A DNA stretch of 64,000 nt from assembly GCA_029202485.1 (NCBI GenBank), contig CP119313.1, positions 1,054,001-1,118,000 on the forward strand, given 5' to 3'. This DNA comes from Candidatus Pedobacter colombiensis (GTDB lineage Bacteria; Bacteroidota; Bacteroidia; Sphingobacteriales; Sphingobacteriaceae). Both the position numbers and the translations under genes were made by a program. A model generated the notes under the pieces. The model worked only from the letters and a program-made list of their open reading frames with translations, was not told where the DNA came from and ran no database searches. Shown piece by piece: positions 7,185-16,763 of this stretch; the first letter of the stretch is position 1; each line of letters opens with the position of its first letter.

Positions 7185-8459
7185 TTAAGGATACAATAAA
7201 TACTTTTTGCGCATCTTTTTATACTGATTGAGTCCCGGTTCCCAGCTGGCCCTAATTTCTTGTTCTGATTTTCCAGCAATGATTTGCTTCCTGAAATCAG
7301 CAACACCAATAAGTCTTTCAATGGTACCCATTTCTTTACTCAAGCTAGAGTTAAAAAAGTCAGCTTTGTTTGGTGAAGCATTATACAGTTCTATCATCCA
7401 GCTCAGGTTGAGCTGTTTGGTTTCCCTGAAAATGTTGGTGTCATAATTTCTAAGGTCTAAACCATAACAAACCTGGTTCATAAACAACGGGCTTTCCGAC
7501 ATTCCTTTAAGGCTTACGGGGGTAAAAGAAAATTCGTATTTACCTTTTAATGCCGGGGCACCTACAATAGTAAATGGAAACTGTGTGCCTCTGCCATAGT
7601 TTAAATATGTTCCTTCGAATAGACAAGTGCTTGGGTACAACAAAATAGATTGTGGTGTATTTAAATTTGGTGAAGGGTTAACAGGTAGTTCATACGGTGT
7701 ATCGTGGGTATAATTAGCCACTTTAATGATTTTAATTTTGCATTTCAACTTATTGTCCAACCAGTTCTCCCCATTCAACATTTGAGCATATTCAGCAACA
7801 GTTAATCCATGTACTGCCGGGATAGGTTTTAACCCTATACCCGATTTAAATTGTGGGTCAAGTATAGGCCCATCAATATAAAAACCGTTAGGATTGGGTC
7901 TGTCCAATATCAAAACTTCTTTTTTATTGGCAGCACAGGCTTCCATTACGTGTTGTAAGGTATTGATGTATGTATAAAAACGCACACCGACATCCTGTAT
8001 GTCAAATACCATAACATCCACATCTGCCAATTCCGCATTGGTAGGGGTGGAGTGCTTTCCATATAACGAAATGGCCTTTATCCCTGTTTTAGTGTCGATC
8101 TCATCATCAACATGTGTCCCATTACTGGCGTTTCCTCTAAAACCATGTTCTGGTCCAAATATTTTAACAATGTTTATGCCCAGCTTCAGTAAACTGTCTA
8201 CTGTAGTTTCTTTGCCTATAATCGATGTTGGATTAACCACCATGCCTACACGTTTGCCTTTTAAGTAAGGTACATACAGCTCTGTTTGTTCGGCACCTGT
8301 AAGTAACTTCCCATTTTTAGGCTTATCAATTTCTTCTGCTTTTACTTTGTACGGATTAGGAACAGCCGGATTAAAAGCAACGGTAGTTGACGAGCTGCAA
8401 GCTTGAAGCAGGAAAGATAATAAGACTGCGTTGAGGAGGCGGGTTAAGGATTGTGTCAT
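7185..8459 (-). CDS. NamZ-type exo-beta-N-acetylmuramidase (DUF1343), lipoprotein
   Basis: A 424-residue protein with a lipoprotein signal (lipobox LQAC near residue 21), so it is anchored in the envelope. The DUF1343/NamZ (GH171) core is clear: VGMVVNPTS near 72-80, FGPEHGFRG, DVMVFDIQDVGVRFYTYI, LDRPNPNG and the PAVHGLT.AEYA.M segment. NamZ of Bacillus and a Bacteroidota homologue remove terminal MurNAc from peptidoglycan fragments, so a role in cell-wall recycling is likely. Length and start fit the family. It is convergent with the small lipoprotein across a shared terminator; no operon partner is evident. Confidence 0.85.
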   Translation of the reverse strand: MTQSLTRLLNAVLLSFLLQACSSSTTVAFNPAVPNPYKVKAEEIDKPKNGKLLTGAEQTELYVPYLKGKRVGMVVNPTSIIGKETTVDSLLKLGINIVKIFGPEHGFRGNASNGTHVDDEIDTKTGIKAISLYGKHSTPTNAELADVDVMVFDIQDVGVRFYTYINTLQHVMEACAANKKEVLILDRPNPNGFYIDGPILDPQFKSGIGLKPIPAVHGLTVAEYAQMLNGENWLDNKLKCKIKIIKVANYTHDTPYELPVNPSPNLNTPQSILLYPSTCLFEGTYLNYGRGTQFPFTIVGAPALKGKYEFSFTPVSLKGMSESPLFMNQVCYGLDLRNYDTNIFRETKQLNLSWMIELYNASPNKADFFNSSLSKEMGTIERLIGVADFRKQIIAGKSEQEIRASWEPGLNQYKKMRKKYLLYP

Positions 8460-8540
8460 TTAAAAACCTTTTTTGTTAATATCTACAACGCTAAAGGTAA
8501 TAAAAAATGGTAAATCAGTCACACCATAAAAGCGAAGGGA

Positions 8541-8771
8541 TTACCGTTTTCGCTTTCTTCCATTTCCAGTTTTATCACCGCCACTTCCTTTATCATCAGC
8601 TAAATCTGGTGCATTATGCACGGATAGAATTGATTCAATGGTTTCTCTATTTGTCTCATAATCACTCGCAATTTTTTGCCAGTGCATCAAATCATCTTGC
8701 AGTTTTTTAATGTGATTTTGGATAGATTTTACTTTGCTATCAATCTTTTTTTCAATAGTTGACTTTGCCAT
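8541..8771 (-). CDS. Small coiled-coil protein of unknown function
   Basis: A 76-residue protein from the ATG at 8771 (MAKSTIEKKID). Residues 3-50 form a charged amphipathic helix with heptad-like spacing, followed by a Gly/Asp/Lys-rich tail ending in GRKRKR. I do not recognise the family. The short charged helix plus basic tail could bind nucleic acid or a protein partner, but that is only a guess. It stands between the NamZ and permease genes with no obvious operon link. Confidence 0.5.
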   Translation of the reverse strand: MAKSTIEKKIDSKVKSIQNHIKKLQDDLMHWQKIASDYETNRETIESILSVHNAPDLADDKGSGGDKTGNGRKRKR

Positions 8772-8934
8772 AATTGTTTTGTTTTTAGATATAAACCTCA
8801 AACTGGTCAGATTGTTTGGAGGAGACCATCTAAGTGAAGGATATGAGCAATTAATAAATACTAAACTAGTCTCATAATCTAAATTTTATTAAAATCTTAA
8901 TTTAAAAAAATGCACTTTTACAGCAGAATAGCAG

Positions 8935-10164
8935 GTGAAAAAATTGAATACAGAATATTTCATAGCAGGGCGGATCGCCATAAAATCGGAGCGTACTTTT
9001 TCTAAGTTGATTGTTCGTATCGCTATAGCAGGAGTAATGCTAAGTCTGGCGGTAATGATGCTTTCTGTTGCCATTATAAAAGGCTTTAAAACGGAGATAC
9101 AGGAGAAGGTAAGAGGCTATATCGGAGATGTAAGGATCTTTAAATACAGCTTAAACAATTCTTTTGAACAACTGCCTTTTGTGCCTAATAAGGAAACGAT
9201 AGAGAAGCTTAAAAATAATCCTGAAGTTGATTTTTACCAATCTTATGCTACAAAACCAGCAATTATTTCGGCCAATAATGAGGTCGAAGGGATTAACTTT
9301 AAAGGGATAGATAAGAGTTTTAACTGGAATTACATCCGCAAACACCTGCTGAGTGGTAAGGTGATCGATTTTGCAGATAGCGCTAAGGCTACACGGCAAA
9401 TTATGATCTCTCAATTTACAGCCAACAGGTTGAAACTTAAAGTTGGTGATGACTTTATCATGTACTTTGTACAGAACCCACCACGTAAACGCCCTTTTAA
9501 AATTGTAGGTATTTATGACATTGGTGTTGAAGAAATTGATAAAGGTTTTGTAATTGGCGATCTGAACATTATCAGAAGATTAAACAATTGGAAGCCTGAT
9601 GAGATTGGTGGTATTGAGATCAGAATTAAAGATTTTTCTAAGTTAAAAGCTGTATCTGATCATATTTATGAGAATACGGAACTGAACCTGAAATCTGAAT
9701 CCGTTTCCGATTATTTTCCTGCAATTTTTACCTGGTTGTCCTTACTGGACATCAATACAAAAGTGTTGTTGGTGCTGATGATGGTAGTAGGGGTGATTAA
9801 CATGATTACTGCTTTATTGATCATGATACTTGAACGAACTAATATGATTGGCATATTGAAAGCTTTTGGTATGACAGACTACAGTGTGATGAAAATATTT
9901 CTATACAATGCCCTTTACCTTGTAGGTTTTGGTTTATTGCTTGGCAACATGCTCGGGCTTGGTCTAGGGTTTTTACAACAATACACGCGCATTTATAAGT
10001 TAGATCAGGCATCCTATTACTTATCGTATGTACCTATAGAAATTCACTTTACTGATGTTTTGATCTTAAACCTGACCACATTTGTGATTTGTATCCTGGT
10101 GTTGATACTGCCATCCATGCTGGTTAGCCGGATTAGCCCACTAAAAGCGATCAGGTTTAAGTAA
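8935..10164 (+). CDS. FtsX-like ABC transporter permease (LolC/LolE type)
   Basis: A 409-residue permease with the MacB/LolCE layout: a cytoplasmic N-terminus, TM1 at about 25-48 (LIVRIAIAGVMLSLAVMMLSVAII), a large periplasmic domain (~50-265) and three C-terminal TM helices (about 272-296, 318-345, 368-395), ending VSRISPLKAIRFK. Lol permeases release lipoproteins from the inner membrane; no LolD ATPase gene is adjacent. The start is GTG at 8935, chosen because the family N-terminus (KLNTEYFIAGRIA) follows at once and no upstream ATG fits. The divergent/convergent neighbours suggest it is transcribed alone. Confidence 0.85.
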   Translation: MKKLNTEYFIAGRIAIKSERTFSKLIVRIAIAGVMLSLAVMMLSVAIIKGFKTEIQEKVRGYIGDVRIFKYSLNNSFEQLPFVPNKETIEKLKNNPEVDFYQSYATKPAIISANNEVEGINFKGIDKSFNWNYIRKHLLSGKVIDFADSAKATRQIMISQFTANRLKLKVGDDFIMYFVQNPPRKRPFKIVGIYDIGVEEIDKGFVIGDLNIIRRLNNWKPDEIGGIEIRIKDFSKLKAVSDHIYENTELNLKSESVSDYFPAIFTWLSLLDINTKVLLVLMMVVGVINMITALLIMILERTNMIGILKAFGMTDYSVMKIFLYNALYLVGFGLLLGNMLGLGLGFLQQYTRIYKLDQASYYLSYVPIEIHFTDVLILNLTTFVICILVLILPSMLVSRISPLKAIRFK

Positions 10165-10169
10165 AAGGT

Positions 10170-13100
10170 TTAAGTTAACCTTATTGGACTACCAGTCCAT
10201 TCGGTGCCATCAGCGAGCTTTTCGCCCTTCATCACCAATGACAATGGTTCAATTTTTACATCGTCACCTATCTCGCTATCGTATAAAATAATCGATCTGG
10301 ATCCGATGGTGCATCTTGCGCCAATTCTTACTTCACCTACTTTCATTACACGATCTTCAAACAAATGTGTTTGTGGACCACAGTCTTCATTAAGAGCCGT
10401 ATCATCACCAATGCTTACCATATCATGCTCTGTGATGTCAGTGGTATTCAGCCAGACCCGTTTGCCAAATTTAACACCAAACAAGCGAAGCATCATAGGA
10501 AGGAAAGGAGTGCCTTTCATGTATTCCAGTAAAAATGGAACAGCCAGCGCCTCGTAAGTAGTGGTATTGGCCTCACTGCGCCATACTTTATTCGTCCACA
10601 TTGGATTTTGCTCCTTCTTATATTTTCCTACCGAAGTCCATTTTAACACCAGGGTAATCAGCAAGGCCGGTAAACCCATATAAAATAGGTAGTACAGAGG
10701 TAGCTTATGTACTTCTTTGAGTATCTGCAAAAGGTTGCGGTCTTTAACGAGATCATGGCAATAGGCAATAAAGAGGATACTACAGCAAATGATAACCGTT
10801 TCCGGTAAAATGATTCGTAAACCTTCAATGATAAATCTTGCTGCTCTTCTTGCAGCTGAAGGGTTGGTGGTTAAAGATGACGGATAGTCGCCGCTACTTT
10901 GCCTTTTTGGTAAGGAAATGGCGGGTGAACCAAACCAATCCCTTGCAGGAGTTGCTTGTAATTGTTCTGTAGTAGGTGGGGTAGACAATACACCAATCAA
11001 CATATCATCATTTAATTTATAACCCTGAGGTACTAATGCACTGTTGCCCACAAAGCTGCGATTGCCAATGTAGGTTTTGTCCAGTATCAGACGTTGGGCA
11101 CGAATATCTTCTTCACCAAGCGTTACTGCATCGGCGATAAAAGATTCGTCACCAATTTCGAGCATGGTATGACTTACATTACTTGCTGTTGAAATTTCAG
11201 TGTTTTTACCAATTTTAGCACCTAACATCCTAAAAAAGCCAGATACATAAACCGATGCGAACAAGGGATGCAATACAATCAGTGAAGTGGAGATCAATTG
11301 ATCAGACAACCATTTGCGTACGTATACATTACTATATACAGGGTAAGTCCCGGGTTTAATATTGTACAATAACAATCTCGATAAAACGATAGTCTCGATG
11401 GTATAAAGAGAGATATATAATATCGTTAGCATCGGAATATTCACGAAATAACTGAAATTATAATCCGCCGTCTGGTTATCCATGTAGTTTATAATTTGGA
11501 TCACCGGAATAAGCGGAGCTAAAATTACAATCGGAAAAATAACCAGTAGCAGGCTATAAAGGAAGCCATAAGATTTCCTGGTGAAGCTGGAAACATGTAG
11601 TGGCTGTGGGAGCTCTTCGGGCAATTTTTTGTCAATCTTTTCGGCCGGACTCCCTTTCCATACTTCTCCGGGTTTAATGACCATGCCTTGCTGTAAATGA
11701 CTTAAGTCTTGCAGCTCGCCCCAAGCTTCGATGGTTGCACCCCCTGATATTACAGATCCGGTACCAATATAGGCATGGTCCTCAATTTTGATCTTTCTAA
11801 GTTTGAGCAGACCATTTTCTACCCAGGCATTGTTTAATACTACGCCAGAGCTGATGCTAACATCACTACCTACTTCTATCAAATCCTCCATACCAACAGT
11901 TATGGCACTGATCTGAGCATCAGGTATCATTTTCATACCCATTAAACGTAAGTAGAAGGGGTACAGAGGGGTGCCATTCATAAATTGTAAAGGTACCAAT
12001 GATTGAATGGTTTTTACCAGCCAATACCTAAAGTAGTAAGTTCCCCATAAAGGGTGATCACCTTCCTTAGTACGGCCCAATAAGAGCCATTTACTCACAA
12101 TGCTTAATAAAGAGAATGTTGGGGCAATAAAACAGAACAATAACAGTGCAGTAATGATCGCGTAAATGGTATCTCCTTTATCGGTATCGCTTTTTGCCAA
12201 CTCATAATAATAGCCTAAATAGGGTACAAATATTTGCGCTGCAAACAGGCCATAAATAACCAATAATGAGAAGCCTTGAGCAATGCCACAAAGCCAATAG
12301 CGTAGGGAAGATACCTTATGAAAAGGCTCTTTTTCTTTATCCTTATTTTTTTCAGCTTTTTCTTCTGCAAGTTCCCATGTCGAGATTAGATTTTTGATAG
12401 GACGATGGGTATAAATGTCCTTTAGTGAAGCCTGTTTTACACCACCATCTTTTCTAAGCCAGGAAGAGAAGGATGCAGCGAGTAAAGAATGGCCGCCAAG
12501 ATCCATAAAGAAATCGGCATCGGTATTGATCTCCCGGCCAGGAAATAAGTATCTTAATCCTGCCAATACGCGTGTTTCCAGCGGATCATCAAGGTTGATG
12601 ACAATTTGCTCTTCCGCTTTCATTTCTAACAAAACCTGCGGCACAGGCAGTTCTTTGCGATTGATTTTTCCACTTGGAAGCCTTGGCATTTTGTCCATCA
12701 CCACAATTACCAGCGGGACCATATATGGAGGCAATACTTTTGCCAGTTCTATTCTTGATTGATGCTCATCAAAATCAACACCTGCTTTTAAGGTTACATA
12801 ACCGACCAGCTGATCTTGCTGATTAACATCTTTTTTTAAGGCTACAGCGGCAGCCGATACTTGTGGGAGTTCATGTAATTTTATTTCAATCTCGCCTAGC
12901 TCAATGCGGTATCCCCTAAGCTTTACCTGATCGTCTAAACGGCCTCTAAAATCTACACTACCATCTTCATGCATAATTACTGCATCGCCACTCAAATAAA
13001 TCCTGTCGCCGGGTATGATACCCTGAAGAGGTTCCGGTTTATCCAAAAACTTCTCCGCGGTAAGATCGGGTCTGTTTACATAACCATCACATACACCTGG

Positions 13101-14147
13101 GCCAGAAATAATCAGCTGTCCTTGTGTACCCATTGGTACAACATTAAATAAATCATCCACCACTGCAAGGTTATAATTAGGCAGTGGATTGCCAATGGTA
13201 ATTGGGTCGCCGGGCCTTAAGGCAATCATCGTAGAGGTTACCGTGGTTTCTGTAGGCCCGTAACTGTTGTAAAAGACGTTGTATCCGGGTTTGCTCCATC
13301 GATTTAACACCTGGGTGGTACAGGCTTCGCCACCAGCGTTAATGAGCCGGATGGTGGGTATATCATCATCAATTACAGCCAGCAAACTTGGGACTGCATG
13401 TAAGATGGTAATGCGTTCGGTCCTTAAAATATAACTCAGTTCATCAATGGATTTAGCTGTTATTGCATCGGCTATCCATAAGGTAGCCCCAGCAAATAAG
13501 CTGATCCATGTTTCTTCGCACCACATGTCAAAAGAAACAGAGAAGCCCTGGTAAACTTTATCCTCGGGCAGGATGTTAATTACACTTTGTTCTGAACGGA
13601 TCAGGTGACAAATTTGACGGTGACTTATGGGAATACCCTTCGGTTTACCCGTGCTGCCTGATGTATATAAAACATAAGCCCTGTCATCGGGCGATGCAGC
13701 AATTGGAAAGGAGGTATGTGCAGCGCTTTCCTGAAAGGCCGGAATTTGGTATACCGGACAGTGAATTTCTTCAAGCGAATCACTGAAACAAGCATCCGCA
13801 CCCACTTCCTGCATCACTATATGAACCCGCTCGGCAGGCATTTCCCGGTCTAACGGAACATAAGCTGCACCCGATTTTACAATACCTAGAATGGCTACTG
13901 GTAATTCCAGACTACGTGGCCACCATAAGCCAACGGAATGACCCGGACCAATGCCTTTTGATTGTAAATAAGCTGCAATTTCATCACTCCACTGATCCAA
14001 TTGAGCATAGGTTATGGAGTGCTCGTTAAAAATCATGGCCGTTTTTTGGCCATAATTTTTAACGGTTGCTCTGAAAATATCACCTATGGTCTCGTTTCGG
14101 ATAAACTCCGGGCAAGATTTGCCCAGTACCACACTCTTTAAGCTCAT
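10170..14147 (-). CDS. Pls-type single-module NRPS with membrane and hexapeptide (LbH) domains
   Basis: A 1325-residue protein. The adenylation domain (about 25-500) has YVLYTSGSTGKPKG (158-171), YGPTE (296-300), SGD and RGYRIELGEIE, with catalytic Lys in PSGKINRKEL (about K494). A carrier domain follows with DLGGHSL (Ser about 554 for phosphopantetheine). From ~610 on, transmembrane pairs alternate with three left-handed beta-helix-like segments (about 740-830, 985-1065, 1240-1320). This is the Pls/PosA/gblA-type terminal domain, best known from epsilon-poly-L-lysine synthetase. There is no condensation or thioesterase domain. The monomer and product cannot be predicted. It is probably a single gene; the S9 peptidase gene lies 66 bp upstream on the same strand. 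Confidence 0.85.
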   Translation of the reverse strand: MSLKSVVLGKSCPEFIRNETIGDIFRATVKNYGQKTAMIFNEHSITYAQLDQWSDEIAAYLQSKGIGPGHSVGLWWPRSLELPVAILGIVKSGAAYVPLDREMPAERVHIVMQEVGADACFSDSLEEIHCPVYQIPAFQESAAHTSFPIAASPDDRAYVLYTSGSTGKPKGIPISHRQICHLIRSEQSVINILPEDKVYQGFSVSFDMWCEETWISLFAGATLWIADAITAKSIDELSYILRTERITILHAVPSLLAVIDDDIPTIRLINAGGEACTTQVLNRWSKPGYNVFYNSYGPTETTVTSTMIALRPGDPITIGNPLPNYNLAVVDDLFNVVPMGTQGQLIISGPGVCDGYVNRPDLTAEKFLDKPEPLQGIIPGDRIYLSGDAVIMHEDGSVDFRGRLDDQVKLRGYRIELGEIEIKLHELPQVSAAAVALKKDVNQQDQLVGYVTLKAGVDFDEHQSRIELAKVLPPYMVPLVIVVMDKMPRLPSGKINRKELPVPQVLLEMKAEEQIVINLDDPLETRVLAGLRYLFPGREINTDADFFMDLGGHSLLAASFSSWLRKDGGVKQASLKDIYTHRPIKNLISTWELAEEKAEKNKDKEKEPFHKVSSLRYWLCGIAQGFSLLVIYGLFAAQIFVPYLGYYYELAKSDTDKGDTIYAIITALLLFCFIAPTFSLLSIVSKWLLLGRTKEGDHPLWGTYYFRYWLVKTIQSLVPLQFMNGTPLYPFYLRLMGMKMIPDAQISAITVGMEDLIEVGSDVSISSGVVLNNAWVENGLLKLRKIKIEDHAYIGTGSVISGGATIEAWGELQDLSHLQQGMVIKPGEVWKGSPAEKIDKKLPEELPQPLHVSSFTRKSYGFLYSLLLVIFPIVILAPLIPVIQIINYMDNQTADYNFSYFVNIPMLTILYISLYTIETIVLSRLLLYNIKPGTYPVYSNVYVRKWLSDQLISTSLIVLHPLFASVYVSGFFRMLGAKIGKNTEISTASNVSHTMLEIGDESFIADAVTLGEEDIRAQRLILDKTYIGNRSFVGNSALVPQGYKLNDDMLIGVLSTPPTTEQLQATPARDWFGSPAISLPKRQSSGDYPSSLTTNPSAARRAARFIIEGLRIILPETVIICCSILFIAYCHDLVKDRNLLQILKEVHKLPLYYLFYMGLPALLITLVLKWTSVGKYKKEQNPMWTNKVWRSEANTTTYEALAVPFLLEYMKGTPFLPMMLRLFGVKFGKRVWLNTTDITEHDMVSIGDDTALNEDCGPQTHLFEDRVMKVGEVRIGARCTIGSRSIILYDSEIGDDVKIEPLSLVMKGEKLADGTEWTGSPIRLT

Positions 14148-14213
14148 TTATATTCGGGGTATTAAATTAGATGTAAATAACCGAAAATTTTTAGTGATAA
14201 ATGCTAAAACAAA

Positions 14214-16625
14214 TTATTTTGCGTTTTTTACATATTTATCAAGCCAGGTATTCATTTCCCAAAGCATGTGAAGTATGTTTTCTTTGCCACTATAACTATG
14301 TGATTCGTAAGGTAAAAATACAAATCTGGTGGTACCACCAAAACCTTTGATGGCATTAAATAAACGTTCGCTATTGATTGGGAAAGTTCCGGGGTTGTTG
14401 TCAGAATCGCCATGTATCAGCAGCAAAGGCGTTTTAATCTTGTCTGCATAGCTGAATGGACTCATCTCATAATATAACTGTGGAGCTTCCCAATAAGTGC
14501 GTTCCTCGTTTTGGAAACCAAAAGGGGTTAATGTTCTGTTGTAAGCACCACTGCGTGCAATACCGGCTTTAAACAAATTGGTATGCGCCAATAAGTTGGC
14601 CGTCATAAAGGCTCCATAGCTGTGGCCACCAATAGCCATCCGATTTCTATCTCCAACCTTCATGTCAACCAGTTTGTTGATTGCAGCTTCGGCATTTAGT
14701 TTTAGCTGGTCAATAAAAGTATCATTAGGCTTTTTCCCATCTACGGATACAATAGGCATCTCAGCGTTGTCCAATACAGCATAGCCTTGGGTAACCCAAT
14801 AAATAGGGGATGCCCAGCTAACGGTGATGAAACGATCTTTAGAACCCCTGATTTGTGCGGCATCTGCTGCAGAGTTAAATTCTCGTGGATAAGCCCAGAT
14901 CAATACTGGTAGGGGACCATCTTTGGCTTTATCATAACCCTTAGGTAAATATAAATTGCCGGTTAAATCGATGCCATCTGCTCGCTTATAGGCAATTTTT
15001 TCTTTAGTAACCCCCTCCAATTGTGGATAAGGATTAGTGAAATGGGTAATTTGACGGTCAGCGATGCGGAGTATTAAATTTTTGATGAAATAGTTGGGAA
15101 CCTCTTTTTGGGATTCTCTTCGCGTTAATAAAACAAGTTTATTTGCATCCAGTACATCGGCTACATACTCATAAGTCCCTTCTGTACAACGCCAAATGAT
15201 CTCATTCTTTTTGGTTTTCAGGTCAAATCGCGCAAGAAAGGGTAAATCACCTTTTGGTGAAGAGCCAACTGTATTGTTCATCAATAGCTGGGTTCCATTG
15301 TTAAGCACTTGAATAACCTGGCGACCATATTTATTTTTAGCGGTGACAGGCTCTCCAGGATCATTATAAGCATCAGTCTCGTTGCGTTCATACAGGGTTT
15401 CTAAGGTACCGGTTGTTGTATTGTAGCGACTGATTTTAATTTTTTGCTTGCTACGCAGTCCTTCTTCCACCAGTGCCAGAGTGGCATCTCCCCAGATAAT
15501 TCCCTGATAGCGCATTTGGGTTTTGAAAAGTTCTTTACCTTCTCCATTAAATGGTGCGCTTAAAGCATATACCGCATCATGGAAATCTACTTGTTTTTTA
15601 ATTAATCCACTATCCAAAGGATGCGCCCAGATGATTGTTGAAGGTTCATCACTACGCCATTCATAACCCCGCGGCAGGTTTTGTACATTGTCGTAACCGG
15701 AAGGCCGGCCCTCGCTTGATGGCTGCTGAGCAACAACTTTAATCACTTTGCCTGTTAAATCATTTATGCTAAGGGTTGAAGGAAAGCCACTGGCAGCGAC
15801 AAGGTAGGAAAACGGTTTTTTGAGCGTTCTGATCAGTAAGTAATTTTTATCAGGAGAGATCCTTACACTCGAATAAATTGCAGGTTTTGCAATAGGTGTT
15901 TCTACACCATTTTTATTTTTTACCAATTGAGCAGTTGCGAAAAATTCAAACAATTGTTCATCATATGGCGACTTAATTAAATCCTGGTAGGTTACGCTGG
16001 GGGCTGCTTTGCCTAAGTTTTGTTGCACGGTTGGGCCTTTAGGCATTAAAGGTTTTTTAGGCGCTGCATCGGCAGATTTTGTGGCTACTTTGTACAGTAA
16101 AGTGTTTCCATCTACCCAGATTACGCCTGTGCCAAGGACCACATTCAGGAATTGTTTGTTGATTTTAGTTGCTTTTTTTGTCGCAATATCAATGATATAG
16201 AGATCTACACCTTTTTGAGTGGTATTGGTGAAAGCAATCTTTTTCTCATCCGGGCTCCAGCTTATATTTCCGGCAAATAACGGAGCAGGAAGACCAGTAA
16301 CGGTAAAATTTTTATCAGTCTTAATGTCTTTAAGTGTAAAACTGTTGATATAGGTTTGCCTGCTTGGCGAGTAATTGTTGGGGTTGATACGGAGACCGGC
16401 AATGCGGTATTCGGGCATGGCCAGTTCTTCAACAGATGGGTAGGAATTGCGACCGCTTAGCAGCATCCAATCGCCTTTATTGTCTACGCTAACTGCAGGT
16501 GTTGGTTTGGCTAATAACAGATCGGCCATCTCTTTTGGAGGCATTTGATAATCAACAGCATCCTGAGCGTATAGGCTAACAGATCCTGCAAGTAGAAATA
16601 AATTGAGTATAAGTTTTTTCATCAT
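14214..16625 (-). CDS. S9 prolyl-oligopeptidase-family peptidase (glutamyl-endopeptidase-like), secreted
   Basis: An 803-residue protein with an N-terminal signal peptide ending near YAQD. Residues ~60-520 form a beta-propeller-type region. The alpha/beta-hydrolase domain has nucleophile Ser in GHSYGAF (about S669), acidic residues in HGDSDN (about 740-742) and His in ESHSY (about H776). The segments around the nucleophile and YWEAPQLYYEMSPF resemble the S9D glutamyl endopeptidase group. It probably degrades peptides in the periplasm. The start may be either of two adjacent Met codons at 16625 and 16622. It is transcribed in the same direction as the Pls-type gene. Confidence 0.85.
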   Translation of the reverse strand: MMKKLILNLFLLAGSVSLYAQDAVDYQMPPKEMADLLLAKPTPAVSVDNKGDWMLLSGRNSYPSVEELAMPEYRIAGLRINPNNYSPSRQTYINSFTLKDIKTDKNFTVTGLPAPLFAGNISWSPDEKKIAFTNTTQKGVDLYIIDIATKKATKINKQFLNVVLGTGVIWVDGNTLLYKVATKSADAAPKKPLMPKGPTVQQNLGKAAPSVTYQDLIKSPYDEQLFEFFATAQLVKNKNGVETPIAKPAIYSSVRISPDKNYLLIRTLKKPFSYLVAASGFPSTLSINDLTGKVIKVVAQQPSSEGRPSGYDNVQNLPRGYEWRSDEPSTIIWAHPLDSGLIKKQVDFHDAVYALSAPFNGEGKELFKTQMRYQGIIWGDATLALVEEGLRSKQKIKISRYNTTTGTLETLYERNETDAYNDPGEPVTAKNKYGRQVIQVLNNGTQLLMNNTVGSSPKGDLPFLARFDLKTKKNEIIWRCTEGTYEYVADVLDANKLVLLTRRESQKEVPNYFIKNLILRIADRQITHFTNPYPQLEGVTKEKIAYKRADGIDLTGNLYLPKGYDKAKDGPLPVLIWAYPREFNSAADAAQIRGSKDRFITVSWASPIYWVTQGYAVLDNAEMPIVSVDGKKPNDTFIDQLKLNAEAAINKLVDMKVGDRNRMAIGGHSYGAFMTANLLAHTNLFKAGIARSGAYNRTLTPFGFQNEERTYWEAPQLYYEMSPFSYADKIKTPLLLIHGDSDNNPGTFPINSERLFNAIKGFGGTTRFVFLPYESHSYSGKENILHMLWEMNTWLDKYVKNAK

Positions 16626-16671
16626 CGCTATTTACTTTACAAAATATAAACTTACAGATTCTTTAGGTTAT

Positions 16672-16709
16672 AAAAAAAAAGACCGGGCTGCATAACTGCA
16701 AACCCGGTC
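16672..16709 (-). terminator. Rho-independent terminator of the Oar-like receptor gene
   Basis: GACCGGG (16681-16687) pairs with CCCGGTC (16703-16709). On the minus strand the stem is followed by a run of nine T (16672-16680). It lies about 55 bp after the receptor stop codon. A second inverted repeat, AAACTGTTC (16739-16747) / GAACAGTTT (16757-16765), overlaps that stop codon. Confidence 0.8.
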
Positions 16710-16763
16710 ATTTTTAAACTAAAAGAGTTTTTTAATTAAAACTGTTCTTTCAATTTGAACAGT

